Assembly (NCBI RefSeq): GCF_019443745.1
Contig: NZ_CP050948.1
Location: 4,468,001 to 4,532,000 of the forward strand
Length of the DNA stretch: 64,000 nucleotides
Origin: Iamia sp. SCSIO 61187
Lineage (GTDB): Bacteria > Actinomycetota > Acidimicrobiia > Acidimicrobiales > Iamiaceae
Direction of reading: 5' to 3'
In this document: in pieces, positions 1-8,666 of the stretch
Position numbering within the stretch: the stretch's first letter is position 1
How the letters are laid out: every line of letters begins with the position of its first letter
The notes under the pieces: model-generated
Seen by the model: only the letters and a program-made list of their open reading frames with translations
What the model was told of the DNA's origin: nothing
The model's database searches: none
Made by a program: the position numbers and the translations under genes

Positions 1-707
1 TGGAGAAGCTCTACGAGCTCCAGGCCGACGCCGCCTTCGACCTCGTCGTGGTCGACACCCCGCCGACGCGCCACGCCCTCGACTTCCTCGACGCCCCCAA
101 GAACCTGACCCGGTTCCTCGACCACCGGCTCTACCGCATCCTCACCGCCCCCACCCGGGGGGCGATGAAGGCGGTCAACCGGGTGGCCACCTCGTTCATC
201 CGCCAGGTCACCAAGGTCGTCGGGGCCGAGGTCTTCGACGACGCCATCGCCTTCTTCCAGGCCTTCGAGGGCATGGAGGACGGGTTCCGGGAGCGGGCCG
301 ACGCCGTGCTCGAGCTGCTCGACGACCCCCGCACCGCGTTCGTGCTCGTCGCCTCGCCCCGGCGCGACACGGTGGAGGAGGCGCGCTACTTCGCCGACCG
401 GCTGGCGGAGTCGTCGATCCCCGTCGCCGGGCTGGTGGTCAACCGGGTCCACCCCCGCTTCAGCGACCAGCTGCCCGAGGGGCTGCGCGAGCGGGCCCGG
501 ACCCTCGCCGGCACCGACCTGGGCGGGCTGTACGGGAACCTGGCCGACTTCGCCCTCATCCGCTCCCGGGAGGACGAGCACCTCGAGGGGCTGGCCGAGC
601 AGGTCGCCCCCGCCCCGGTGGCCCGGGTGCCGTACCTCCGCTCGGACGTGCACGACCTCGACGGGCTGGCGGAGATCGCCACCCACCTGTTCTCGACGGA
701 CGGCTAG
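1..707 (+). CDS. ArsA/GET3-family anion-transporting ATPase, 3' part
   Basis: The gene is cut by the left edge of the window. The frame is open from base 3 and about 234 C-terminal residues are visible. The fragment starts just before the Walker B/switch II segment: DLVVVDTPPTRHALDFLDAP is a hallmark of the ArsA/GET3 deviant Walker P-loop ATPases, and FLDHRLYR follows as in actinobacterial family members. The N-terminal P-loop must lie outside the window. Actinobacteria often carry these genes as tandem pairs of unknown substrate, so arsenite pumping should not be assumed. The stop TAG lies in the palindrome CTAG at 704-707, which also supplies the stop of the convergent gene on the minus strand. 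Confidence 0.88.
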   Translation, partial: EKLYELQADAAFDLVVVDTPPTRHALDFLDAPKNLTRFLDHRLYRILTAPTRGAMKAVNRVATSFIRQVTKVVGAEVFDDAIAFFQAFEGMEDGFRERADAVLELLDDPRTAFVLVASPRRDTVEEARYFADRLAESSIPVAGLVVNRVHPRFSDQLPEGLRERARTLAGTDLGGLYGNLADFALIRSREDEHLEGLAEQVAPAPVARVPYLRSDVHDLDGLAEIATHLFSTDG

Positions 708-1285
708 CGACGGTCCTCGACGAGGGCCATCAGCACCGCGAGGTCGGCGACCTCCTCGGTGGGCAGGACCAGCGCGTCCCCGGTGCTGGTGCGGAGCCGG
801 ACCGGCCCGTCGGCCGGGCGCTCGATCCCCCTCACCTGGGCCCACGGCATGGGCGGGTGGGGGTGCACGAGCACGTCGTGGGCGTTGGCGGCGGCGACGC
901 CGAAGTCGACCGAGCCCCCCACGCCGAGGACCTCGCGGGCCAACGCCAGGCGCACCTCGGCGCTGGCCCGGGCGGCGCGGTCGCACAGGCCGGCCAGCGC
1001 CGCGGCCCGACCGATGGTGCCCGTCGCCCAGCGGGTCCCGTCCTCGCCGAGGAAGGTCCACCGGGCGTCGCCCCCGGGGCCGTCGTCGGTGGTCCGGGGC
1101 GGGGAGCTGGTGAAGACCTGGGTGGTGGCGTGGGGCAGGACCAGCGTGCCGTCCCGGTCCTCGACGACCAGCCCGCCCTCGTGTCGGTGCGCGGCCCGGC
1201 CGGTGTCCTTGCGGCGGCGGAGACCGCCGAGGATCGGGGCCGACTCGATGCGCTCGCCGAGGCCGCGGTGCTCGCCCTCGTCCAC
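704..1285 (-). CDS. hypothetical protein, possible membrane-proximal PH-like fold
   Basis: The protein has 193 residues and I recognise no firm family. It has a block GGLVVEDRDGTLVLPHATTQ near residues 37-56, reminiscent of actinobacterial proteins of the DUF6585 type, where a beta-rich domain starts with a similar 'voluntary colour' strand. This match is weak and from memory. No membrane segment or signal peptide is evident. It lies 10 bases downstream of the STAS gene on the same strand, so the two are probably cotranscribed. It ends inside the CTAG shared with the convergent ATPase. The GTG start at 1285 is the first in frame; a later start is possible. Confidence 0.6.
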   Translation of the reverse strand: MDEGEHRGLGERIESAPILGGLRRRKDTGRAAHRHEGGLVVEDRDGTLVLPHATTQVFTSSPPRTTDDGPGGDARWTFLGEDGTRWATGTIGRAAALAGLCDRAARASAEVRLALAREVLGVGGSVDFGVAAANAHDVLVHPHPPMPWAQVRGIERPADGPVRLRTSTGDALVLPTEEVADLAVLMALVEDRR

Positions 1286-1295
1286 GGGGCGCGGA

Positions 1296-1643
1296 TCAGC
1301 CGGCCGGGGCGGCCGTGAGGACGGCGGCTGCGCCCTCGACGGTCTCCTCGACCGGGACGAGCCGGTCGAAGCCGGTGGTGTGGAGCAGCCGGGTCAGCGT
1401 GGGCCGCCCGCAGGCGACGGCGACCTCGCCGCCGGACTCGCGCGTGCGGCGGATGCCGCCGATCAGGGCGCCGAGGCCGGCGGAGTCCATGAACGGGACG
1501 TTCGAGAGGTCGATGAGCAGGCGCGACGCCGTCGCCACCTCGCTCAGGACCTCGCGGAAGTCACCGACCGTGTACGCGTCGAGCTCCCCGACCGGACGGC
1601 ACAGGGTGTAGCTCTCGGTGGAGGCGACCTCGATCTCGAGCAC
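1296..1643 (-). CDS. STAS-domain anti-sigma factor antagonist
   Basis: A single STAS domain of 115 residues, the size of SpoIIAA/RsbV/BldG proteins. The phosphorylatable-serine segment is clear: LIDLSNVPFMDSAGLGALIG at about residues 49-68, with the conserved D-S. Such proteins bind anti-sigma kinases of the RsbW type when unphosphorylated, freeing a sigma factor. No kinase or sigma factor is adjacent, so its partner must be encoded elsewhere. I place the start at GTG 1643 because an AGGAG sits ten bases upstream and the N-terminus then matches the family; much longer upstream extensions of the frame are not credible. Confidence 0.88.
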   Translation of the reverse strand: MLEIEVASTESYTLCRPVGELDAYTVGDFREVLSEVATASRLLIDLSNVPFMDSAGLGALIGGIRRTRESGGEVAVACGRPTLTRLLHTTGFDRLVPVEETVEGAAAVLTAAPAG

Positions 1644-1832
1644 GGGAGTTGGGCTCCTGGTCCGGGGGCGGGCGGGTGGCTGGGGGCGGCTCCGCCGGAG
1701 CCCCTGCAGCCGGACGGCCAGCGTACCGGGCCGGGCGTCCCCCGCCCGGGCGACCACCGACCGGGCGTGGCCCACCCCGTCCGGTGAGCGGCACGCGGGG
1801 CGCGCCACGTGGAGGCCGACGGCACGCAGGGT

Positions 1833-1847
1833 TAAGGTCCGGCGGTG
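1833..1847 (+). promoter_or_regulatory. leaderless-type promoter -10 box
   Basis: TAAGGT at 1833-1838 is followed by six bases and the GTG at 1845. The same TANNNT-N6-8-RTG arrangement precedes several genes in this window. It is typical of leaderless actinobacterial mRNAs whose first base is the start codon. No Shine-Dalgarno sequence is present. Confidence 0.6.
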
Positions 1848-2273
1848 CCCGACCTCCGCACCGTGCTCCTCGCCACCGACGCCGACTGGATCGCCGACGA
1901 GGTCGACGCCGCCCTGGGCGACGACGACATCGAGGTCCTGCGCGTCCGCACCGGCGCCGAGGTGGTCGACGTGACCGCCGACCTCGAACCGGACCTGGTC
2001 GTCCTCGACCTCCAGATCGGGAACATGGGGGGCATGGCGGCGTGCATGGCCCTGCACCTCGAGGAGGGCGCCGGCCGGCTCGACCCCGTGCCCGTGCTGA
2101 TGCTGCTCGACCGGCCCCACGACGTCTTCCTGGCCAAGCGCTCCCAGGCCGACGGCTGGATCACCAAGCCGCTCGACCCGTTCCGTCTCCGCCGCGCCGC
2201 CCGGGCGCTGCTGGCCGGCGGCGAGTGGCACGACGGCCAGGTCGACCCCGCGGCCGACGCCGTCGCCCCCTGA
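1845..2273 (+). CDS. response-regulator receiver-like single-domain protein
   Basis: The 142-residue product is one CheY-like receiver domain without an output domain. The phospho-acceptor strand DLVVLDLQIG (about residues 49-58) holds the aspartate, and the conserved lysine is in WITKPLDPFRL near residue 105. The acidic pair usually found near the N-terminus is only partly kept (ATDADWIADE), so Mg2+ binding and phosphorylation may be altered. There is no histidine kinase next to it. It starts at GTG directly behind a TANNNT box and is probably leaderless. It may act as a phospho-relay or protein-interaction module; its role cannot be told from context. Confidence 0.78.
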   Translation: MPDLRTVLLATDADWIADEVDAALGDDDIEVLRVRTGAEVVDVTADLEPDLVVLDLQIGNMGGMAACMALHLEEGAGRLDPVPVLMLLDRPHDVFLAKRSQADGWITKPLDPFRLRRAARALLAGGEWHDGQVDPAADAVAP

Positions 2274-2313
2274 CCCAGCTCCTCGGCGCCGTGGCCCGCT
2301 GGGTCCGATCGCG

Positions 2314-2344
2314 TTGGAGGCGCACCCGGTCGCGGGGGTAGGGT
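2314..2344 (+). promoter_or_regulatory. promoter of tRNA-Pro
   Basis: TAGGGT at 2339-2344 lies 14 bases before the tRNA, with a TTGGAG at 2314-2319 as a candidate -35 (19-base spacer). Seen by eye; spacing is slightly long. Confidence 0.5.
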
Positions 2345-2358
2345 CGCTCTTCAACACA

Positions 2359-2435
2359 CGGGGTGTGGCGCAGCTTGGCAGCGCGCTTCGTTCGGGACGA
2401 AGAGGTCGTGGGTTCAAATCCCGCCACCCCGACCA
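2359..2435 (+). tRNA. tRNA-Pro(CGG)
   Basis: A complete cloverleaf: acceptor CGGGGTG (2359-2365) pairs with CACCCCG (2425-2431), anticodon stem CTTCG/CGAAG encloses the loop TTCGGGA, so the anticodon is CGG (proline, codon CCG). The T-loop is GTTCAAAT. CCA is encoded at 2433-2435. Confidence 0.96.
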
Positions 2436-2443
2436 GATCGTGA

Positions 2444-2469
2444 GAGGGCCGGCCCGGGCGCCGGCCCTC
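2444..2469 (+). terminator. hairpin downstream of tRNA-Pro
   Basis: GAGGGCCGGC and GCCGGCCCTC form a perfect 10-bp stem with a six-base loop nine bases after the tRNA. There is no T-run, as is usual for terminators in this GC-rich DNA. Confidence 0.6.
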
Positions 2470-2537
2470 GTCGCGCCCGCCGGTCGCCACGCCCCGCAGG
2501 ACCTTTCCCTGCGCCCGACCGGGGGTAGGGACTGCCC

Positions 2538-2978
2538 ATGAGCCTCCGTTGGCAGTGCGTCTGCATCGACACCCCCGACCCCGCCGGGTTGAGCCGCTGG
2601 TGGGCCGAGCTCCTGGGGTGGCGGATCACCTACGAGGATCCCGAGGAGGTCGTGCTCGAGCCGCCCGCGGGCTCGCCCGAGGACGGGGTGTCGCCCGACC
2701 TGCTCTTCCTCAAGGTCGACGACCCCAAGGTCGTCAAGAACCGCCTCCACATCGACCTGCGGCCCGACGACCGCGACGCCGAGGTCGCCCGGGCCGTGGC
2801 GATGGCGGCGACCCGCGTCGACATCGGCCAGGGCGAACCGACCTGGGTGGTGCTCGCCGATCCCGAGGGCAACGAGTTCTGCATCCTGCGGGCCTTCACC
2901 CCCGAGGAGATGGCCGAGGAGGCCGCCGAGCAGGCCACGACCCTCGCCACGGCCACCGAGGGCGAGGCCGTCGCCTGA
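2538..2978 (+). CDS. VOC-family (glyoxalase-like) protein
   Basis: The 146 residues form one vicinal-oxygen-chelate unit of the glyoxalase/bleomycin-resistance-like kind. Typical marks are the opening CIDTPDPAGLSRWWAELLGW, the central LHIDLRPDDRDAEVARA and the closing WVVLADPEGNEFCIL. This matches the compact actinobacterial 'VOC family' proteins with no assigned substrate. A run of glutamate and alanine after residue 125 looks like a flexible tail. It stands alone between tRNA-Pro and a palindrome-rich stretch. Metal binding is possible but not certain, since the usual His/Glu ligands are only partly obvious. Confidence 0.85.
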   Translation: MSLRWQCVCIDTPDPAGLSRWWAELLGWRITYEDPEEVVLEPPAGSPEDGVSPDLLFLKVDDPKVVKNRLHIDLRPDDRDAEVARAVAMAATRVDIGQGEPTWVVLADPEGNEFCILRAFTPEEMAEEAAEQATTLATATEGEAVA

Positions 2979-3021
2979 GGCGCCCGCGGACCCGTGGCCG
3001 GCCCACGGATGGTGCCTGGCC

Positions 3022-3148
3022 GCCATCGCCGTTCTGACACCGCAGCCGGACACCTATGTCGCCTGGCGCGAACAGAACGACCGTCGAGGCGGCCATCGCC
3101 GTTCTGACACCGCTGCCGGACATCGATGTCGCCTGGCGCGAACAGAAC
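3022..3148. repeat. tandem repeat (period 70 bp) carrying two 48-bp palindromic elements
   Basis: Two copies with a period of exactly 70 bases. Each contains GCCATCGCC followed by a 48-bp element (3031-3078 and 3101-3148) that begins GTTCTGACACCGC and ends GGCGCGAACAGAAC. The outer six bases are perfectly inverted. In the second copy the centre is the perfect palindrome GACATCGATGTC (3119-3130). Ends, length and the right half (CGCCTGGCGCGA) match elements at 46917, 48027, 48098, 63156 and 63216, so this is one dispersed family. No coding function is seen in 2979-3285. Confidence 0.85.
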
Positions 3149-3211
3149 CGAGGATGGCGACGGAGGTCGTTCCGATGAGCGTGACCGCACCAGCCGGCGT
3201 CGTGGCCGCCA

Positions 3212-3238
3212 CACGGATGGTGCCTGGCACCATCCGTG
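3212..3238. repeat. perfect 13-bp inverted repeat
   Basis: CACGGATGGTGCC, one T, then GGCACCATCCGTG: a perfect hairpin about 50 bases before the dehydrogenase start. The left arm also occurs alone at 3004-3016, in front of the tandem repeat, so the sequence is itself duplicated. It may be an operator or part of the mobile-looking repeat cluster. Confidence 0.7.
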
Positions 3239-3273
3239 GGTCGACCCGGCGAGCCGGGAACGAGAACAGGTTC

Positions 3274-3288
3274 TAGTGTCGGTCGATG
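3274..3288 (+). promoter_or_regulatory. leaderless-type promoter -10 box
   Basis: TAGTGT at 3274-3279, six bases, then ATG at 3286. No Shine-Dalgarno sequence precedes the start, which fits a leaderless message. Confidence 0.6.
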
Positions 3289-4362
3289 GCCGACGAGCGG
3301 ATCGACACCGTGGTGTGGGGCACCGGGAACGTGGGCCGGGCGGCCATCCGGGCCGTGGCCGCCCACCCGGCGCTGCGGCTGACGGCGGTCATCACGAGCA
3401 GCGCCGCCAAGGTCGGGCGGGACGCCGGCGCCCTGGCCGACGTCGGGCGCGACCTCGGCGTCGCCCTCACCGACGACCGCGACGCCACCCTCGCCGCCGG
3501 CCCGGGGGCGCTCGTCTACGCCGCCTCCGGCGACCTGCGGCCCGACGACGCCGTCGCCGACATCGCCCGAGCACTGGCCGCCGGCGCCGTCGTCGTGACC
3601 CCGTCGGTCTACGCCCTCTACGACCACCGGTCGGCGCCGGCGGCCGTGCGCGACCCGATCGTGGCCGCCACCGAGGAGGGCGGCAGCGCCCTGTTCGTCT
3701 CGGGCATCGACCCGGGGTGGGGCAACGACGTCCTGCCCCTGCTCATGACGGGCCTGGGCTCGGTGGTCGAGCAGGTGCGGGCCCAGGAGATCTTCGACTA
3801 CTCGACCTACGACCAGCCCGACGCGGTCCGCCACCTGGTCGGCATGGGCCAGCCCATGGACGAGGTCCCGCCGATGGTGGCGCCCACCGTCCCGTCGATG
3901 GTGTGGGGCGGACAGGTCCGGCTGATCGCCCGGGGCATGGGCGTCGAGCTCGACGAGGTCCGCGAGGAGGTCGAGCGACGGGCCCTCGACGAGACCGTCA
4001 CCAACGTCATGGGCACCTTCGCGGCAGGGACCCAGGGGGCGCTCCGGTTCGAGGTCCAGGGCATCGTCGACGGCGAGGTGCGGATCGTGATCGAGCACGT
4101 CACCCGGATCCACCCGTCGGCCGCGCCCGACTGGCCCCGACCCCCGGCCGGCGCCGACGGCGCCCACCGAGTGGTCGTCGAGGGCCGTCCCCGCATCGAG
4201 GTGACCGTCGAGGCCACCGACGAGGGCGGCAACCGGGCCGCCGGCGGCAACGCCACCGCCGTCGGCCGCCTGGTCAACGCCATCCCGTGGCTCCGGGCCG
4301 CGCCCGCCGGCCTCTACGACGCCCTCGAGGTCCCGCTCCTCCCCGCCACCGGCCGCTTCTGA
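3286..4362 (+). CDS. NAD(P)-dependent dehydrogenase, amine dehydrogenase/DapB-like N-terminus
   Basis: A 358-residue cytosolic oxidoreductase. It opens with the Rossmann dinucleotide motif VVWGTGNVGRAAIRAV (residues 9-24), followed by a DapB-like nucleotide-binding half (LVYAASGDLRPDD) and a catalytic segment with GIDPGWGNDVLPLL. This layout is that of the 'NAD(P)H-dependent amine dehydrogenase' family, which includes 2,4-diaminopentanoate dehydrogenase and many mycobacterial 'dihydrodipicolinate reductase N-terminus' proteins. The substrate is unknown; lysine biosynthesis is unlikely because the DapB C-terminal motifs are missing. It is monocistronic and probably leaderless, just downstream of the repeat cluster. 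Confidence 0.82.
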   Translation: MADERIDTVVWGTGNVGRAAIRAVAAHPALRLTAVITSSAAKVGRDAGALADVGRDLGVALTDDRDATLAAGPGALVYAASGDLRPDDAVADIARALAAGAVVVTPSVYALYDHRSAPAAVRDPIVAATEEGGSALFVSGIDPGWGNDVLPLLMTGLGSVVEQVRAQEIFDYSTYDQPDAVRHLVGMGQPMDEVPPMVAPTVPSMVWGGQVRLIARGMGVELDEVREEVERRALDETVTNVMGTFAAGTQGALRFEVQGIVDGEVRIVIEHVTRIHPSAAPDWPRPPAGADGAHRVVVEGRPRIEVTVEATDEGGNRAAGGNATAVGRLVNAIPWLRAAPAGLYDALEVPLLPATGRF

Positions 4363-4416
4363 GCCCGCCGGCCCGACGCCGACCCGCACGAGGACGCCGG
4401 GCGACGGTGCGGGACG

Positions 4417-4842
4417 TCAGCCCAGGTCGGGGTGCCGGGCCCGGGCGCCGGCCACGACCCGGTCGAAGCGCTCCCGGTCCAGGGCCGCGCCCTCCCGGCG
4501 GATGGCGGTGGGCACGACGCGGAGCAGCCGGTCGACGTTGGCGAAGCTGACCCGACCGCGGCCGTCCCACGGTCCGCGCCCCACCTCGATCCACTCCTCG
4601 GCGTCGCGCCGGCCGTCGTGGTCGCGGCTCGAGAGCGGCACGACCACCAGGTCCTCGCCCGCCACCCCGATCACCGCGACCGGACGGTCCTTGCCCCGGG
4701 CCGGGTCGTCCTCGTAGGGGACCCACGCCCACACCACCTCCCCCGGGTCGGGGTCGCCGTCGCGCTCGGGCCGGTAGGTGATGGTGACCTCGCCGGCGGC
4801 GACCGGCACCGCGTCCGAGGGCCGGCCCGAGCTGTCGTCCAT
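4417..4842 (-). CDS. PemK/MazF-family toxin-like protein
   Basis: The 141-residue protein has the signature of actinobacterial PemK/MazF-like endoribonucleases: GEVVWAWVPYEDDPARGKDR (about residues 34-53) with the R-P pair that follows, then the strand VVVPLSSRDHDG, and a conserved W-EVGRGPWDGRGR block. MazF toxins cleave mRNA at short motifs. No cognate antitoxin ORF lies upstream on the same strand; instead the divergent neighbour 39 bases away is a MazG-like pyrophosphohydrolase. It may therefore be a solitary housekeeping RNase-like member rather than a classic toxin. Start ATG 4842. Confidence 0.8.
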   Translation of the reverse strand: MDDSSGRPSDAVPVAAGEVTITYRPERDGDPDPGEVVWAWVPYEDDPARGKDRPVAVIGVAGEDLVVVPLSSRDHDGRRDAEEWIEVGRGPWDGRGRVSFANVDRLLRVVPTAIRREGAALDRERFDRVVAGARARHPDLG

Positions 4843-4860
4843 GCCGCACGGTACGGGAGA

Positions 4861-4881
4861 CCACCGCCCTACGGTGGCGCG
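4861..4881. promoter_or_regulatory. divergent pemK/mazG control region with short palindrome and -10 box
   Basis: CCACCG (4861-4866) and CGGTGG (4872-4877) form an inverted repeat. It overlaps TACGGT (4870-4875), which stands six bases before the mazG-like GTG, so a regulator bound here would block that promoter. The site lies within the 39-base gap between the two divergent starts. Confidence 0.5.
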
Positions 4882-5163
4882 GTGGACATCGCCGACTTCC
4901 AGGCCCGCATCGCCGCCGCCTACGGCGCCCGGGACGCCGAGCGGGGCCGGCCGGCCACCGTCGCCTGGCTGGCCGAGGAGGTCGGGGAGCTGGCCCAGGC
5001 CACCCGCAAGGGCACGCCCGAGCAGCAGCTCCACGAGCTGGGCGACGTCCTGGCCTGGCTGGCCAGCCTGGCCGAGCAGCTGGGTCTCAGCCTCGACGAG
5101 GCGGCCCGGCGCTACGCCGCGGGCTGCCCGTCCTGCGACCGGTCCCCCTGCGCCTGCCCCTAG
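4882..5163 (+). CDS. MazG-like nucleotide pyrophosphohydrolase
   Basis: A short (93-residue) MazG-type all-alpha NTP pyrophosphohydrolase. The metal-binding core is visible: WLAEEVGELAQATRKG (E-E-x-x-E) and LHELGDVLAWLASLAEQLG (E-x-x-D). Such enzymes hydrolyse NTPs or dNTPs to monophosphates. The protein ends in a cysteine-rich tail, CPSCDRSPCACP, with four cysteines that could hold a metal, an unusual addition. The start is GTG 4882, directly behind a -10 box. E. coli mazG follows mazEF, so finding a MazG homologue divergent from a MazF-like gene is suggestive of a shared stress role, but this is inference. Confidence 0.82.
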   Translation: MDIADFQARIAAAYGARDAERGRPATVAWLAEEVGELAQATRKGTPEQQLHELGDVLAWLASLAEQLGLSLDEAARRYAAGCPSCDRSPCACP

Positions 5164-5237
5164 TGCCGACCCCGCCCGGACGGGCGCCGTGGCCGTGGCG
5201 GTGCCTGCCGAGGACGACGCGACCCGGGCGAACGCTC

Positions 5238-6077
5238 TCAGTCGTGGCCGAGCTCGCCCCGGCCGACGGTGCCGGTGACGAACCCGAGCAGCTGGCGCAG
5301 CATCGCGGCGGTGGCGCCCCAGACGGTGTCGCCCACGAGGTCGAAGAAGACGATCGGGCGGGAGACGCCCGGGCCGAAGGACCAGCGCTCCTCGCGGAAC
5401 ACCCCCGGCGCCATCAGCTCGGAGAGGGGGACGTGGAGGACGGCGTCGACCTCGGGCGAGGTCGGTCGCAGCTCGGGCTGGCTGGGGATGACACCGACCC
5501 ACGGGACGATGAACGCCCCGCTGGTGACGGTGGCCAGGTGGTCGAGCTCGCCGACCACCTCGACGGCGGTCGGGGGCAGCCCGACCTCCTCGTGCGCCTC
5601 TCGCAGGGCGGTGGCCACCAGGTCGGGGTCGGTCGGGTCGGCGCGGCCGCCGGGGAAGCTGACCTCACCGGCGTGGGCGCGCATGTGCCGGCCCCGCCGG
5701 GTGAGGACGACGTGGGCCTCGCCGTCGCGGTCGTAGAGCGGGGCGAGCACCGCCGAGGGGACCGCGGGCCGGGCCTGGCGCGCCAGGGCGCGGCGGAGCT
5801 CGGCCGGCAGCGTGACCGAGCCGAAACCCTCCCGCTCCACCGGCGACAGCTCCGCCGGCCCCATGGCGGCCAACGCTCGCCGGACGTCCTCGACGGTCGG
5901 GTGCCGCACGTCCTCGGGCAGGTCCGCCCAGGGGGCCGGGGCGCCGGGGGCCGCGCCGGGGGGTCGGGGGATGCGCTGCGGGCCGCCCCGGGCGGGGTCG
6001 GCGGGCTGCGTGGGGGCCGGGACCCCGGCGGCGAGCAGGGCGGACCGCGCCACCTCGCCCGGCTCCAGGTCGGTCAT
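5238..6077 (-). CDS. Nudix hydrolase, CoA pyrophosphatase type
   Basis: The 279-residue protein has a Nudix box in the form used by CoA diphosphatases: SFPGGRADPTDPDLVATALR runs into EAHEEVGL (about residues 140-167). This matches GX5EX7REUXEEXGU with the SFPGG lead typical of NudL/YeaB. It would cleave CoA or its derivatives to 3',5'-ADP and 4'-phosphopantetheine. The N-terminal 60 residues are proline/alanine-rich and probably disordered. Its start codon overlaps the stop of the upstream small gene by ATGA, so the two are translationally coupled. Confidence 0.85.
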   Translation of the reverse strand: MTDLEPGEVARSALLAAGVPAPTQPADPARGGPQRIPRPPGAAPGAPAPWADLPEDVRHPTVEDVRRALAAMGPAELSPVEREGFGSVTLPAELRRALARQARPAVPSAVLAPLYDRDGEAHVVLTRRGRHMRAHAGEVSFPGGRADPTDPDLVATALREAHEEVGLPPTAVEVVGELDHLATVTSGAFIVPWVGVIPSQPELRPTSPEVDAVLHVPLSELMAPGVFREERWSFGPGVSRPIVFFDLVGDTVWGATAAMLRQLLGFVTGTVGRGELGHD

Positions 6078-6382
6078 CCCTCGGCCGAGGCCGCCGCCGC
6101 GGTCAGGTGCTCGAGGAGGGCCCGGACGCCCGCCGCGTGGAGCGCCGTCATCACCGGGCCCGGTGCGGTCTGCCCCGTCTCCCACCCCATCCAGGCGTCG
6201 AGGGCCTCGGCCGGCTGGACGCCCTCGGGCGCCACGTCGGCCGTGGTGCCCACGTGGTCGAGCACGTCGCGCATCCCGCCCGTCTTGAGGTTGGACATCA
6301 CCCGCCCGGGCGGCGTCTCGCCCGTCTCCCACTCGGTCCACGCCGAGAGCAGCTTGGCCGGATCAGCAGGGGGTCGTTCCAC
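6074..6382 (-). CDS. small protein with internal duplication
   Basis: A 102-residue protein of no family I know. Its two halves are clearly duplicated: AWTEWETGETPPGRVMSNLK near residue 15 and AWMGWETGQTAPGPVMTALH near residue 60, each followed by a leucine-rich helix ending in a D/E-H-V/L. The unit is about 43-45 residues. There is no signal peptide or membrane segment. It is cotranscribed with the CoA-type Nudix hydrolase through an ATGA overlap. The start GTG 6382 is chosen because the longer frame upstream is of low complexity and runs back into the groEL terminator; TAGGAT lies eight bases before it. Confidence 0.65.
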   Translation of the reverse strand: MERPPADPAKLLSAWTEWETGETPPGRVMSNLKTGGMRDVLDHVGTTADVAPEGVQPAEALDAWMGWETGQTAPGPVMTALHAAGVRALLEHLTAAAASAEG

Positions 6383-6437
6383 GACTGTCGATCCTACGGC
6401 CGCCGCCGCCCGGTCGGACCGCCGTCGCCGGAACGCG

Positions 6438-6465
6438 ACGGAGCCCGGGCCGAGGCCCGGGCTCC
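6438..6465 (-). terminator. groEL terminator hairpin
   Basis: CGGAGCCCGGGCC and GGCCCGGGCTCCG form a near-perfect, very GC-rich hairpin about 50 bases after the groEL stop. No T-run follows. Confidence 0.7.
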
Positions 6466-6516
6466 GATCAGTGCTGGGTGCTGAGCGACCCACCGGGGCA
6501 TCGGCCCCGGCGTGGG

Positions 6517-8462
<1,946 letters not shown>

Positions 8463-8529
8463 TGCGCCTCCGTGCGTCTTCTTCTTCGTCCCCACCGGCG
8501 GCGGGGGTCCCCTGGGGAATCAGGGCGGC

Positions 8530-8554
8530 TGGCACTCGATCGTGCCGAGTGCCA
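8530..8554. promoter_or_regulatory. CIRCE element 1 (HrcA operator)
   Basis: TGGCACTC-N9-GAGTGCCA (8530-8537 and 8547-8554), the nine-base spacer and core of the HrcA-binding CIRCE inverted repeat. It is the copy closer to groES and sits just downstream of the inferred -10 box. Confidence 0.93.
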
Positions 8555-8583
8555 ACCCTACGGCCACGCGTTGGCACTCGCAA
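8555..8583 (-). promoter_or_regulatory. groES-groEL promoter
   Basis: On the minus strand TTGCGA (8583-8578) and TAGGGT (8560-8555) are separated by exactly 17 bases. The -35 lies inside CIRCE 2 and the -10 touches CIRCE 1, so HrcA binding at either site would block polymerase. Confidence 0.7.
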
Positions 8584-8600
8584 GACCCGAGTGCCAACGC
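8568..8600. promoter_or_regulatory. CIRCE element 2 (HrcA operator)
   Basis: TTGGCACTC-N9-GAGTGCCAA, extended by GCG/CGC to 12-bp arms. A perfect CIRCE about 40 bases upstream of the first copy. Confidence 0.95.
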
Positions 8601-8666
8601 GGGCGAACTTCCGGACGCCACCCCGCCGGATGCTGCGGTCCCCGTCCGGGGATCGGCGCCGGGGCG

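Noticed and set aside
1296-3053. 585-residue minus-strand frame covering the STAS gene and beyond
   Set aside because: Only the last 115 residues are protein-like; the rest is antisense to the receiver gene, tRNA-Pro and the VOC gene.
3022-3148. CRISPR or phage attachment site
   Set aside because: Only two copies, internal symmetry, match to a dispersed palindrome family; no integrase or phage genes near.
4417-4842. Classic PemIK/MazEF toxin-antitoxin operon
   Set aside because: No antitoxin-like ORF next to the gene on the same strand; the divergent neighbour is MazG-like.
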